Origin: Massospora cicadina
Lineage: Eukaryota; Entomophthoromycota; Entomophthoromycetes; Entomophthorales; Entomophthoraceae
NCBI GenBank assembly: GCA_022478985.1
Contig: JAKSZP010013293.1
Coordinates: 1-64,000, forward strand
Direction: 5' to 3'
DNA length: 64,000 nucleotides
Position numbers and translations under genes: made by a program. Of this stretch, positions 11,826-28,877 are shown piece by piece; the stretch's first letter is position 1; each line of letters opens with the position of its first letter. Below the pieces are notes generated by a model. That model was given only the letters and a program-made list of their open reading frames with translations. It made no database searches and was not told where the DNA came from.

Positions 11826-13439
11826 GAGCACATCAAGGGAAGTGGTAAAGAAGACCAGCAAATTGGACCACAAGGGTCAATTATATATACAACTGAGTTT
11901 TTATGGTGTGGATCAGAGTATAAATAAGAATAATGGCATGGTTGCTATGACAGAAGTGTTGGTTTGAGGGAGTTTTTAAGATATAAAAACCCTTACATGG
12001 TTGGAAGTCATTAAAGGTTGCCTGTGGAAAATTGATTGTGGCCATTGACTTTTAGTAAAATAGTAATACATAAGTTGACTCAAAAACTATGGCGAATGTT
12101 GTTCAGTAATAGACCAGGGGGCTATGAGGCAAAGCCTGAGTTTGTTCAAGGTGAGGACCAAGTACTAAGGTACAAAATGGCAGTTTGAATTAGGGGTTAG
12201 AAGAGCCAGACCAGGCATGTCGCAGCTAGTGACATATTTCCTGGGTTTAACACCCTCCAAAGCAAAGTCAAACAATCCCTTGGAATCAAGGACAGAACTT
12301 CTAAAAGTCACTGATGAGATCTTCAAGGTCATTGACTGGAAATGGGTTTTGGCTTTGCCAGCCAGGGCTGAGGAAAACGACTCACCTTAGACAGATATTT
12401 GGCAGAAAACGAATCCAAAATCTGGAAAAGCACACGTTACAATATTATGGATCTAGCTAAATTTTTAATATTTTGATTTTTTTAAAGGCAAAAATTTTAA
12501 AGCTCATATCAGTATTCATTAATCACTTTGAAAACTTCACAAATCTTCCCTTTTTGATTTTAGACCAGAGCTGAGAAAGGGTTTGCTTTTCTCAGATAAA
12601 AAAGTTATTAGAAACAAATATTTAGTAATAATTTGTGCAAGTTTTCCCATACTTTTTAATTAACTTTCACAAGGGTACCTCCATTAGAATCATCGCAATT
12701 GCAAGATTCATCTTCCCTCTCTGGTCTAACTCCCAAGTTGGGTTCAAACCTGCCTCCCACACTATGGCCTATTCTACTGTTTGAGTCACATATTAATTTG
12801 CTATGTTTCACCATAATTCTTAAGCCAACTACCCCAGCTCTGAAGAACTCATGTCTCTGGTTGAGGTTTACAAGTTTGGTGTTCATTTTGTATACCAAAT
12901 TTATATAGAGAAACATACCATGATCTCCTAGGACGAGATTTTACTTGATGGTTCACTTTGCCTTGTTGTTAGGCCTTTTTCTCATGGCACTTTTACTTCA
13001 GAGACCTCTAGCGCTCCAGTTACCCTAACAAGGCACACTTCAATAGAAGCTGTACGATACTTATATTCTGAGCACCACCACTCCACTTGGGAGTATAAGC
13101 GTCTGTTCCAAGGATATAGGAATGAAACAGCATAACATCAAAGGTATATATAATTAAACAATCTATATTTTGAGTTTGTTAGATTGAGTGGCAAGCAAAA
13201 AGAGAATGGTTATTTATCACTCATTCAAATATATTTCTTATTCTAGTAATTAGATGCTAAAGTAAATTTAATTATCATCTTTTTTTACTCAAAGAAGTAT
13301 CTATAGGATCTAGTTGTGGGAAATATTTTTTTAATATACTTTAGTCATTACATTGTTCTAATAAACAAAATTCTAAGCTTGTTAAATAGAGGAAAATAAA
13401 CAATATTCATATTTATTATAGGTTTATTTACTTACTTAG
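11826..13439. other. No recognisable gene
   Basis: Mostly AT-rich, with short frames only. The longest pair of overlapping frames (12656-12916, both strands) resembles no family I know. I see no repeat of other parts of the window here. The last bases (13440-13456) are the target duplication of LINE-1. Confidence 0.5.
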
Positions 13440-13456
13440 TAGTTTTCATTACTTTT

Positions 13457-13500
13457 TTATTTAACTGAGGTAAGCTGACCAGGGGACAGACATTAACAAA
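13457..13500 (-). other. 3' tail of LINE-1, shared with the SINEs
   Basis: The minus strand reads CTGTCCCCTGGTCAGCTTAC, then CTCAGTTAAATAA at the target duplication. The same tail closes the SINEs at 35979, 38672 and 39252. Such tails are recognised by the LINE reverse transcriptase in known LINE-SINE pairs; see findings. Confidence 0.85.
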
Positions 13501-13606
13501 TATATGTGAAACTAAGAGAATAACTAAGAAATATAAAAATGGGCACCCCAGGGTATTCAAGTTACCCCTGTTGCCAGCGGGACTGCCAGGTATGGGGGTT
13601 GGTGCA

Positions 13607-16105
13607 TTACTCTGAGGGGGTTTCCTCTGCTATGGAGCAGGTGTGAAGGAAAGGGTCTGTGTGGAGGAACCAGAGTGGGAACCATGATTCTATGAGCGCT
13701 TTTTGTCTTGGTCTCATATATCCATAGAGCCAGGCTTGGAAGTGCTCTAGTAAGTGGACATGGAATCTGTTAATAATCTTATGAATGGTTGGGACCGTGC
13801 CCTTGAACGCATCTAATGCAATCATATGTATTGTCCACATTGCAATGGGTATTATTAGGGAGCGGAGTGTAGATGGGATTGGTGACTCGATCTGGAGCGC
13901 GAAGATACTCTTTGATATCGAGAATTCCTGTTCGTTTTGAATCTTGAGCAGGCGTGCGACTTCCTGCCATATAGCTTTGGTTGGGTGGCATGTTTCTAGG
14001 CGGTGATGTAGGGATCCTTTCCTCCACATACTGCACATGTTTTGTGGAGGGAGTTGGAGTGGTCTGCCATCCTATAGGTCCTTCTCAAACAGCGCTAGGC
14101 GTTTGCTCTTATCCTTGGTTGTAGGAGTGGGTGGTGTGTCATTTTTCACATTGCTTTCTGTGTGGTTAAATCATAGGGAATGTCTAGCATATCTAGGTTT
14201 TTCTATCCTAGCTATTCTTGGGGTTGTTGCGAGCATATCCCTCTGGGGGTGGTTTTCTGGGTTTCTTAATTTGAATTGGGGGCTGGGTCGTCCCCTTCTC
14301 TGTATAGTACCCATGTTCTCTATGGTCCATCCCATATGGCGGATAGTTTGGAGGATATGTTTGAAATGAGGGGAGGTTCCATGTGGACCCGTTGCAGTAG
14401 GGTGCTTGGCAAGGTATGAAAGTAGTCTGAGTGGACTATGTGGGTTGGTTAATTTGAGCGCCTGTGCAAAGTTAGTCCTTGCTGCTCTAGACCAATGTTG
14501 TTGCGGGAGGTCTGGAGCAAGGATTTCCTTTATCCAGGTACCTAGGATGTGATTGGCATGGCTCTCAAAATCTATTAGACCCATGCCTCCGCTTGAGCAT
14601 GGGCCAAATAGTGTTTCCATCCTTATAGGAGGGTGAGAGCCAGGCCACAGCCAGCCCTGGATAAGCGCGCGATTTGAGGTTATAAAGGTAGGTGAGAAGG
14701 CTATTGCATGGGCCTGGTACCACAGTATTGGGAGGATGAGCGAGTTAGCAACTGTAACTCGTCCTGTTAGTCCTGGGGTTTTTCCCTTGAGGGAGGCGAC
14801 GCGTTTGGATACCCGTTGTAACAGGTTATTTTCCATTGTCTCATTAGCATATCCCCCTGATTCTAGCTAGATTCCAAGGTGTCGGACAGGAGTGGTGGTG
14901 GGAGGTGTTGCAAAGGGTAGTATAATTGGGTTTTTTCTTCGAGTGTTGGTGTGAGGTTCTGATGTTGTGGCCCAATTGTTTGTGTATTTGCCTAAGAGGA
15001 TGATTTCTGTCTTCCTTTTGTTGAGTGATGCATTGCTCACCTTGGAGTATTCCTCTAGAGTGTGTTCCAGCTGTCAGGCATCTTCATTGTTTGCTATACC
15101 TGCTACGCAGTCATCTGCAAAGGCCAGTATCTTGACTGTTGGTTGTCCTTGTGCGGTTATCCCCATTAGACATGAGTCAGTTACTCAGAGGAGCGGGTCA
15201 AAGATGAAATTGTATAGCAGTGGGCTGAGGGGATCCCCTTGTTTGAGCCCTCTGTGTGGTTTAATCTTGTTTGTTAGGAATCCAGGGCCGCATACAGCCA
15301 TGGTTGCAGATTCTGTTAGGAGCATCGCCCATTTTATGAATCTTGATGGAAGTTTGAAGGCATGTAGACATTCTTTTAGGTATGGTCAGCTAACACGGTC
15401 ATACGCATTTTCCTGATCCAAGAAGACCAGGGCACCAGTTGCTTTGGATTGGCAAATATTTGCAACAGGGTGAATATTGTTCCATATTGAACGCACTGGT
15501 ATAAACCCAAACTGGTTGGGTGATAGGACGTCAGATACAATTGCGCCTAATCTAGCTGCTAAAATTTTTGTTAGAATTATTGTTAGTGTTGGAGAGTGCA
15601 ATTGGGCGCCAGTTGGCCAGGTCCAACTTGTCACCCTTTTTATATAAGGTTATAACGTAAGATTCATGGCCTCCTGTTAATAGGCGTGTTTCCAACAAAC
15701 TCTGGTTCATTGACGCCAATAGGAGGGGGGCAATTTGTTGAAAATATTTTTTGTAAAATTTGTAGGGTATCCCATCAGGCCCTGGGCATTTCCTACGTGG
15801 TGCACCGCGAATTGTTTCCCAAAGCTCCTCCCGTGTGATAAGGATAGTATATTGTAATTTGATGGTGTACTTTGTATCTTGGCAGTTTGAATAAATTCTT
15901 TAATTTTTTGTGGATCTGTTGGCATATCGCGATATAATTTGGTGTAATAGCGGTGTACTTCTGCCTTGACCTCCTCAGGGTCAGTTGCCACAGTGCCGTT
16001 GGTCTTGCGGACCTGTGTGCATGTGGGCTGGTTTCCGCGGGAGTGGAATTGGCGGAAAAAGTATGTTGAACAGGTTTCGCCTTCCTTTATGAACTTACCT
16101 TTGTT
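13607..16105 (-). pseudogene. LINE-1 ORF2 fragment: reverse transcriptase and C-terminal domain
   Basis: Domains in order on the minus strand: 'FIKEGETCSTYFF' (near 16080-16100); 'VHRYYTKLYRDMP' (15940); 'QFGFIPVRSIWNN' and 'VFLDQENAYDRVS' with the first catalytic Asp (15386-15550); 'GLKQGDPLSPLLYNF' (15190-15260); 'LAFADDC' with the catalytic FADD box intact (15110-15135); then a long open part at 14836-14171, and a C-terminal Cys/His stretch, 'CSMW...LHHRLETCHP', at 14038-13607. The layout matches L1/Tad-like LINEs and LINE-2 here, with clearly different sequence. At least four frame changes and stops inactivate it. Endonuclease and ORF1 are absent because of 5' truncation. Confidence 0.85.
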
Positions 16106-16179
16106 CTATACTCTGATTCTGTGTTTTTTAGTACTAGATGGTCCCAACCCAAGGGGGAGGTTCATCGATGTTTATTGAA

Positions 16180-19866
<3,687 letters not shown>

Positions 19867-19902
19867 AGCTGTTCCCCTCCATGTCCTGGGGGTTGCCAGC
19901 GC

Positions 19903-22499
19903 TTAAACCTGCTGCTGTGAGGCGGCTAGTTTTGAGTCCTTTAGCTTGACTATTAGCTGCAATCCGTGAGGAGCGTCGAGGGTTCTGAGGGGAAGGAGAG
20001 GGTGGGGGGCGGAGGACCCAGTAAGCCAGCCTAGGATGCTGCCCCCGCTCCGTTGCAGGGGAAGGACCTGAGGGTGCTCAATGGTGACCTCCGCGGTGTC
20101 CCCATTTGATGAGTCTGAGTCCATATTCACTTCCTCCAACACTGCAAAGGATCCGCGTGAAATGGACTGTGAGGTTGGGGTAGGACTCTTTGAGGTGGCA
20201 CTTCTACCGCAGGCCGCAGGTTGCCAGTCCATGCTGGTGGACATAGCTCCATTGGGAGCTGAGGGTTGATGCGATAAATCGCTGGTGGAGGTTGGTGGGG
20301 GTGCCGCGGAGCCCTGAGTGGGGGTGGCTGACGAGGGGCACCCTGTGGGAGATGCCTTGCGCTTGGTGAGAGAGAGAGTTGACTCTGGGAGATTGGAGGG
20401 GGTGCCCACTGGAAGGGGGGCATGAGCGCGAAGGTATCCCATACCAATAGTGGGGTTAGCTGTTTCAACTGCTAGGCGTAAGGCCTCAGGGGACAGGTCT
20501 TGAACGGGAACCCATTGTGTGGGTTGTGGAATTGCTGCTGCAGCCACATGGGATCGTTTTTGGCCTGGTTTAGGCCCCTGGGTGGTGGCTAAGAGGGCTT
20601 GTTTTCGAGCTGTGCAGCCACTATACAAGTGTCCAAGGGCGTTACACCATGAACACCGGGGGCGCGCCTGATCAGGTTCGACAAAAAAGATCTCAGGGCA
20701 TGCCCCAACTACCGCCACATGAGGAATAACCTCAATGTTGCGGGATACAGTGGGGGAGGGGATGAACGACGCCCTAGCAGTGCGAGCTCTTTGAGTGGGA
20801 GCATAGTAAGAGGGGACGCTAAAGTCCACTGAAAGAACTGACCCAAACTCCAATAAACCACGATGGAGTGCCAGTTTAAGAGACTCAGGATCAATAATTG
20901 TTGGTAGGTTGGAAAAAGTAACCCATGAAATTTTCTCCAGGTGAGAGCGTGTGTGGGAGATGCGAAGAGATCCGCGTGGAATAATGACCTGGAGGTTGGC
21001 AGCATGGTCAGCAAGGGCAGCTTGAGTGAAGACCACATCGATGTAGTGGCCCTCCACTGATTCATGGATGGTGGTGTTAATTGGGAATGTCTCCGCAATC
21101 GCTGCAAAGTATGAGAAGTAATCCTCTGTATAGAATTCAACAGGGTTATGCCCATAATAAAGGCGAATTGCGTGGAAGAGGGTTGAGCAAGGTAGAGCTT
21201 TTTGCACTCTAGTTTCGGCCCATTTCTTCTTAACATCAGCAATAAACGCCACTTCACGGGGATCAGCTTTAGTAGCGTTGGTGCCAGAGGTTTTTGCCAC
21301 GCCCCAGTGGCTCCTTTGGTACGTTTGTGTTTGCTTTGGGCTGCAATTGCGGGTTGAGTGTGAGCTGGTGGTTTGGACAAGTTTGCGGAGTTCCCTTGTT
21401 GCTGGAATGTTACAGCAGTTGCTGGCGTCATATTAAATTGAGGTGAGGTTTGTTGTGCCTCACTAAATTGGGGAGGCCCATCCAGATTGGAATTAACTCC
21501 AGCCAGTTGGGAGGAGGGAGATGTTTCATCACCATCCCAATCTATTTGGGTAAATTCAGCCCGAGTATTTGCTGTGATTTCGTGGGCAAAACTCACTGGC
21601 TGATTGGTGAATTGGTCATTTTCAGCATATGGAGATAAAGTGCCGACTTGAGAAGTGCCGATTATGGGGTTTAAATGGGATGAGTGAGATTGGAACTGGT
21701 GTGAAGTTCCAAAATCTGAACCATTTAAATCCCCATTGGGAAGAGTAGATTGTCCCAATTTTGTGCTTAGTGAACCAGAATGTGCAGCTAATCCAACCTT
21801 ACATCCGAGGGTTTGGGGGCCAGGTGATTGTTGGGCTTCGCTAAATTGGGGAGTCCCATCCAGATTGGAATTAACTCCAGCCAATTGGGAGGAGGGCGAT
21901 ATTTCATCACCATCCCAATCTATTTGGGTAAATTCAGCCCGAGTATTTGCTGTGATTTCGTGAGCAAAACTCATTGGCTGATTGGTTAATTGGTCATTTT
22001 CAGCATATTGAGATAAAGTGCCAACTTGAGAAGTGCCGATTATGGGGTTTAAATGGGACGGGTGAGATTGGAACTGGTGTGAAGTTCCAAAATCCGAATA
22101 ATTTGAATCCTCATTGGGAAGAGTAGATTGTCCCAATTTTGTGCTTAGTGAACCAGAATGTGCGGCTAATCCAACCTTACATCTGAGGATTTGGGGGCCA
22201 GGTAGCTGGGTATCGCCCCTCATGGAGGGAGCCAGAAACACGGCATCAGCAATAATAGATGGGGCTGAATTTGCTGACACAATGGGGGAGGTGAATGCCT
22301 GGATGGGCTGAGTTGCATCCAACTGAGCAGACGCCATTAAAACAGCGTGGGTGATGGCCTCCTTGGTTGGAGGGGGCCCAGCGGGTTGGTGGGAGGCAGC
22401 GCACACAGAGCTGTTAGGCGTGCAGGTTGCAGAAGTGCGATCAGGTGAACTGGCGCTAGTTGTAGTAGCTCCAGGTTGGGGGGTGGTGCCTGCTTTCAT
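19903..22499 (-). pseudogene. LINE-2 ORF1: RNA-binding gag-like protein with CCHC knuckle
   Basis: In LINEs the ORF1 protein coats the element RNA. Two open frames join at a single frameshift near 21300, at a GGGG run. The N-terminal frame from Met 22499 is low-complexity, rich in Ser, Gln, Thr and Pro, and carries two tandem 126-residue repeats. The C-terminal frame (21300-19903) holds the conserved part: 'NPVEFYTEDYFSYF', 'GHYIDVVFTQAALADHA', then a CX2CX4HX4C knuckle, 'CSWCNALGHLYSGC' (about 20617-20660), then a Pro/Ser-rich tail. LINE-3 carries recognisable homologues of the same segments at 23960-24620. Only one lesion is visible. Confidence 0.85.
21452..22207 (-). repeat. Tandem 378-bp duplication in LINE-2 ORF1
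   Basis: Two head-to-tail units of 378 bp (126 codons, in frame), about 21452-21829 and 21830-22207, differ at only scattered positions. Each encodes 'CKVGLAAHSGSLSTKLGQS', then 'SHLNPIIGTSQVGTLS', then 'AEFTQIDWDGDE'. The spacing was measured between the two copies of 'ctaaattgggga' (21463 and 21841). Confidence 0.9.
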
Positions 22500-22714
22500 G
22501 GCTGCTGCTTGAGAGCGGGTGATTCTGGTTGACCCTGAGGCGGGTAACCGAGGGTTTCTTCATTTGGGGTGGTGCTGGCTCGTTTGGCATAGCCTGCGGG
22601 TTCTTTTGTGGGGTTTCCCGCCATATTTGCTAATAGATTTCGTAAATCTCTTTAGTGGAGCTAAATTTCAGGCTGAATTGATTTTTGAAAAGTGATGCTT
22701 AGCAGAAAGAGATA
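22500..22714 (-). promoter_or_regulatory. LINE-2 5' UTR, probable internal promoter region
   Basis: About 215 bp between the target duplication and the first ORF1 Met. Its start resembles the start of LINE-3 (22915 onward): both contain ACTTTT, then TCA(G/C)CC(T/A)GAAATTTA, at the same distance from the end. Full-length LINEs usually keep their promoter here; no specific promoter motif was identified. Confidence 0.45.
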
Positions 22715-22789
22715 CTATACTTTGATTCTGTGTTGGTGTTCAAAGATGAGATTGTTAAGTCGGGCTGAAATTTAGTTTTCATTACTTTT

Positions 22790-22914
22790 CATGCACAAAA
22801 AATATTCACTGTATGGCCCACCTACTATCATATAAATTAAATTTCTTCTAAAATGGCACTTAGGCTTTAATTAAATACAGTTCCCTCAATTCAGGTAACA
22901 GTGTGATACCATCT
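22790..22914. other. Short spacer between LINE-1 and LINE-3
   Basis: AT-rich, no gene. It ends with the left target duplication of LINE-3 (GTGATACCATCT, 22903-22914). Confidence 0.6.
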
Positions 22915-23949
22915 TATTACCTATAAATTAGACTTTTTGAAATTAAAATCACCCAGAAATTTAACATATCAAATACAATGAACAATGGTGGTAAAATCAT
23001 TAAACGCTCCTCTAATGCGTCTAAATTCACTAAAGATAATCCCAAATCATAAAACCCTTGGTTGCTAACTTGTTCTTCAACATGTAGACCCGCCCCCAAA
23101 CTACAGCTGCAAAATCAAGTGCAAAACAATTTTCATCAACTCATAGCAGGATCACGAATGATCCCACCACTTTGCAGCCTACCTCAGTCATCTCAGTGTT
23201 GACTGAGGTTCAACCAAATAGTGCGCCCCACCTTGGAGGAGCATCCAATGATTTTATCATGTTAGCATGGAGTGTTGCCGCTCTTAATACCGTGAAGGGG
23301 GTTTTGATGGTTTTGCCAACCGCCACTCCCATCAGACATCAACTTGGGCGCCCAAACTGAATCGCCAGGACTTTTGAATCAATTGTCACCATCATTTTCC
23401 CAGTAAATTTAACAAAAGCGCCCAAACTGAATTTATGGTAATTAGTGAATCAAAAGGCCATCATTTCCACAGTTTGTAAGGCAACTAACACGCCTCAACT
23501 GAATCACATTAAGTGGCAAATCAGTTAGCTGTAATTAAAAAAAAACAAAAAAATAAGTATTAAAGATTCAATTAGAACTAGTCACATAACCAATCAACCA
23601 GCTGAAAATACCTACCAGTGTTTTCTGATGGTGAGATGAAGGCTGGAAGAATATATTGGTTTGAAGATGAGCCAAATTCACCAATCAATTGGCATGATAT
23701 AAGTCCTAACCAGGTAAGCATAACTAAACTGCTAAAATTCTAGTACTAACTGGGAAGGCCCAGCAGGGACCAGTGCGTAAATCCAAAAGGAATGCCAGCA
23801 ACTCCTTATGGGGTTTCTCTCATAAAAACCACTAAATGAAATTAAGATTTAAATGTAAATGTAAACAAGAATAAGCAAGTGAAGGGTGCCTAAGGTGCAT
23901 GTCAGAAAACTAGGGCCAGCACCCTCATCTATTGACACACGTTAAGCTA

Positions 23950-25190
23950 CTTTGTGGGTAAAGTGAATAAGAGATAGGCTGAAACACAAGCACAACTTGC
24001 ACTCCCTCAGTCCACTCTTGCTCATTCAGTTAAAGTCTACTATAGGCATATCCAGTTGAGTTTTATTCAAGGGATTATTTTAGCTATTTTGAAGCAATAT
24101 TAAGAGCCTTTCCAGTGAACACCATCATTCATGAAGAAATGGAAAGCCACTATATTGATATAGAGTTTACAACTGCAGCATATGCAGACCATGCAGACTT
24201 GGTTACAATTGAGATTCTGCATGGCTCTCTTTGTGTATTGAGAAAAAATATTTAACTTTGAGAAAATTATCTGGGTAACTTCTCAATTCTGCTAACTGCA
24301 GTGGAACCAGAATCCATAAAACTTTCACTTCATTGGGAAAGATGGAATTTGAGTCAGTTCTATCATTAGACCTGTGTGCACCAGCCTACTATGCACCAAC
24401 AAGAGGACTTGTATTGCTAGAGTATCATTTATCCCTTACCTAATGGTGTACTGTAACATGGAGGTTATCCCAAGTGTTTTAGTCATTAGATCCTGTTTAG
24501 AAATCTTCTTTATTAATTCAAACCATGCACAACCACATTGCTATGGTGTAATGATTTGGGCTACCTATTTAATAGTTATACATCTCGTAAAGCAAGCTCT
24601 CTCATCCAGTAGCCAAGTCCCAGAGACAGGTAAGAAACGTCCCAAACAGCAGCAGTGGCAATCCTGCAATCAACACACTGGGTAACGGTAAAGGATCTAA
24701 CCCCTTCTGCCCTTTATGTATATGTTGTTTTGGCACAGTCTGTAGCACAACTTAACTTTCCTAGTGCTGAAAAACCTCTTCTAATGGGAACCCTTCTAAA
24801 TTGCCAAATTCTTCACCAGCCCAAATTAAGCGCAAATATTCTTCTCATCAAGCTGCCACAGAGGAAGCTAGCCCGGTATTGTCATCTAGAAAAAAAAATT
24901 AAGTAACACAAAATACCCTAAGGGTGGAACAGGTATGGAGTACCCCAAATCAAGGTGGAGACTCCATAGCATTGCAGCCCCACATAAGGGTATTGCAGCT
25001 CAAACGTCATTCTCAGTCCTGAAGAAGGTGACTATGGACTCTGATACATCATCTGATGCAAAAATGGAGGAGTCCATGGAGCACCCTCAAGGTACTTCCA
25101 TAAAAAATAGTGAGGGTGGTATCCTGGGCCTTTTTACAGGCTCCTCAGGCCATCAACTCGGGATAATCCTCCTTCTTGTTGATCAGTGAA
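23950..25190 (+). pseudogene. LINE-3 ORF1 relic
   Basis: Homologous to LINE-2 ORF1 by direct comparison: 'YFSYFEAILRAFPVNTIIHE' against 'YFSYFAAIAETFPINTTIHE', 'SHYIDIEFTTAAYADHADL' against 'GHYIDVVFTQAALADHAAN', and 'CAPAYYAPT' against 'SVPSYYAPT'. The knuckle region (near 24535-24590) has lost its pattern. The N-terminal low-complexity part (from about 23160) is too diverged to align securely, and the 126-residue tandem repeat is not apparent. Many stops and frame changes. Confidence 0.75.
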
Positions 25191-28100
25191 GATTTCTGCA
25201 AAGATTCAAGCTCAAGAACTAATAATACTCAGCCTTATGGATGTAGGTGTAAGCTCTGATAACCCCTTGTGGTACGGTGGGGAAGGCTATGGAGCCTCAA
25301 AGGGCACCCTGACCCCGCAGTCCAGTAACTCTAATGGGCTAAAAGATTACAGGTGGAGATCCTGCCTCCTCTGCGATTTCAAGTCGACTTTCATGGATAC
25401 TTCAGCCATCCAAGAGCCCTATGCCCCCTCTGAACTAAAAGCAGGGAATGACCAATTTTGAGGTAACTCCAATCTGACAGACTATGCGGCCCTTTATTAT
25501 CATCAACCCCAGGTGAAACCCCACCAATTTTTGAAACACCTTGATGATATCATTATATGGGCTAAATTATCAATTTTTGAGTTACCTTCTTTGTTCTAAG
25601 CATATACCTGACAAATGCAGGCCAAGAGCAGAACCTTCTTTTGGAATAACCTGCTTTACTAAAACTTCCATGCAATACGTGCTGATGGGGGATTTCAGCA
25701 CAATAATGAGTCAGGTGCGTGGCGCATTTCCTCCTGCCACACAACACAGATGAAGTACAGCTCAGCTTCAGTTTTTCCTTGGGTCAAGTGGTTTCATGGA
25801 TGCCATCCCCCTCGCATCTGGCCTTGGCTGTATGTCTCATATCCAAAATGCAGGTTGGAGAATCACATCAGCTTCACAGATTAGTATGGCCCTTGTAGCC
25901 CTTAGCTAGTTGTTCAAGACTCCTCTCCCATAACCAGAGATAGCCCTATAAGTGATCACAGTTCCTCAAAGTGATCCTGACAACAGTACTTATACCATTG
26001 ATAAGGTTTTGCCAAGTATTGCTCCAGGGATCTTGAATAAACAGTCTGCAAGAGAATATAAATGCATCCATTTGTTAGCCAGACCACCTGGCCTCACCTC
26101 ATTTACAAACTTTGCAAGAAAAAAAGGGCTGATACAAAAGCAAGGATCCTAAAAGTAACATACAATTGTTCTAAGGCACAAATGATGGCGGCTCAGGATA
26201 AAGTCAGACGGGCTAGATCTAGAAAAAGACATCTTAAAAGGAATTACTGACTGGTGCCTTTTTCAATGGGTGGAGGCGTGGGAATTGGCCCAAGAGGCTA
26301 ACAGAAAGAACTCACTGAGCAAGAAGAACGGGAATTAAACTTCACATTGTCATGTCACTATACCCTGTGAAACCCTCACCAGTTCTTTCAACCACAAGCA
26401 TAAAGCCCGCTCAAAGGATCAGGAGCTTGCAACCCTGAGGGTAGGGACCACTATCTCCACAAACAAGGAGAAAATCACCAGCGAGATCCACTGTTACTAT
26501 TCAGCCCTTTTCAAGGCTTTCTGGGTAAGCCCAGTGGATGTTCATGAATTTATTGGAGGGGCTTCATAACCACTGATTAATTTCTTAGTGGATGGTTAAC
26601 TTATTGCACCAATCACGCAATAAGAAGAAATGGACATTCTTAACCACAGCCCACGCCTGAAGACCCTAAAAACCTGATGGTATCCCATTTGATATGTATC
26701 TAATGAATCCCGTCACAGTTAAAAAGGCCATCCAGCCCTTCTTCTCGACCCACTTGGCAGAAAAGTGAGTACTCCTGACTCAAGAGGCTCAATTATGACC
26801 CTTATCCATAAGAAAACGAGATGAGAGGACTTTGCAAACTGGTGATCAATACACTATTGAACATGGACCACAGACTATTTACTAAGGCTCTAGTAAGCCG
26901 CATGAATGAGTGGGCAGCACAACGCCTCAACCCATATCGACATGACTTTATCACATAAAGCTCTCTTTGGAACAATTACAATGAGCTTCTAAAAACCCTT
27001 CCAACTACATTATCTCAAACCCATGGCTTTGTGGCGCTTCTTGATATGAAACCATATGATCATGTAAATTGGAAGTATCTTAACGCCTCCCTAACCCACC
27101 TCCACATCCCACCACAAGATAGGACATGGCTATCAGCGCTTTACGCCTAGCTTCACACTAAAGTACAGTCACCAACAGGCTTTATTGCTGCGGTATGGTT
27201 GAACAGGTCTCCGTCAAGGGGATCCAATGAGCCCAATTTTGTTCAACATAGCTTTGGATACTCTTCTTGCCCTACTTCAGGAAAAGCTGGATGGTATTCA
27301 GGCTCCTGGAAAATCTTAACCCACATTTTAGCCTTGGCTAATGACACAGTAGTAGCAGTTGGATGTAAAAGGACCTAGATCTGGCCACTGAGGCCTTGGA
27401 TTGCTCTAAGGCGTCCAATGAAAGAGTTAACACTTCTAAAACAAATTAGAGCAAGTGGGTACCCCATCGTTTCTCCCTCATTTTTGGTTTGGAACCTACC
27501 TGGTACACCTTTTAGTACCTAGGTGTCTTTAACACACCACAAGGGGTCACAATCATGTATAATGAGGATCGCTTGCTCAATGCAATGAACTCATGTGTAG
27601 CTAGCTGGAGCCACCGGCGTATCACAACCCCAGGGACGCGCACCAATGGCAAGTTTTACTTCTACCAAAGCTATAGTTCCTTTCTCATGTCTGCCCCTTT
27701 ACCGAAAGTTTCTCCACAAGGTTGAATGTGATACTTCACTGTTGGATATTGAGATCCAACCACCCACTCACAACTCTGACTACAATGTCCTGAACCCGCA
27801 GGGAAGTGGGCCTTGGTCTTTTAGACACTAGGTCCCATGCCACTTGAATACTTATGGGGGTTCCTTAATCCCATCATTTGCTGGGATATGGCTTCAATGC
27901 CACAATGGGCTCCAGCCTTACGCTAGGGTTTAGCAGCCTCTCTAGGGCTCTCATGGACCTCACCAACAGTTGTAGGAGGATGGCTAACAAACCAAACAGT
28001 CCACCACACCAAACACTTTATCAAGTGTTTACTTGAACCAGGCTCTCCTAACGCTTAAGAGGGAAGTAGTATGGTGTGTACCACGCCTTCCCTTATAAAA

Positions 28101-28302
28101 GGAGTGGCCCTGGGATCAGCCCCATCGTCACACCCTGGTCCAAAATGGTTAAATTATTATCTCCCTCCTCCACCCTTTGAACAGACCCTAATGTGACCTT
28201 GCTTTCTCGAACTTCTACCCTCCACCGTGGGATGTTATCTCAAGGCGCTCTGGAAGGAAGTTACCTACCCTGTTCTCTCAGCAAAAATGCCAAATATGCT
28301 GT

Positions 28303-28877
28303 TGTAACTATCAAGTTTGTCTTGATCATTGCATTTCGACTAAGATACAGAAAATCTGAATCTGAGTCGAACACTTTAAAAATACTTTTAACTTGGTCAT
28401 TTTGGGCGCGCTGGTTTGTGCCTCGCCCAAGTTGTATATTAGGCTCATAAGAGCAAAACCAATGATTCAGGTGAGACCCTGAAGGCAGCCTTTATTAGGC
28501 GCGCCTGCCAATTCTGAAGCTCAATTTGTAATTGTAACCTTAGCATTCCCTTCCAGGGTAGCATTGCTGGTTGCTCAACAGATGAGCTATTGTCAGCAGG
28601 CCCTTTTATAGCCTGAATAAAATAAAGTTTGTTTTGGGGTTAGCATACCTCACTTATCTGTTGGTCTTTTTGTATCACGTTCTGAGGAGCTTTTTAAGTG
28701 GTTAGGTCAGACCAACCCCAGAGGGATTCCATAACCAACCAGTAGTAGTCAATGATTGGTGCTGTTGGTGCCTCAAGCCTCTCCCTAATTTATTAGGCTG
28801 CTTTGGTTGAATGGAGGTGTATCAAAGAATCATTTTATCATATGGCAGTCAGAAACAGGGATTTTCCATCTGTTACA
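28303..28877 (+). repeat. 5' LTR of the non-autonomous element
   Basis: 575 bp, TGTAACTATCAAG...CTGTTACA. It contains 'gaataaaataaag', a poly(A)-signal-like motif near 28615. Its 3' twin has TTTATAAGGCGCGCC, a possible TATA box; here that motif reads TTTATTAGGCGCGCC. The two LTRs have visibly diverged. Confidence 0.85.

Noticed and set aside
12735..12765. Isolated GGTTCAAACC, a B-box-like motif
   Set aside because: No A box at the right distance, no stem structure, no tail or flanking repeat found.
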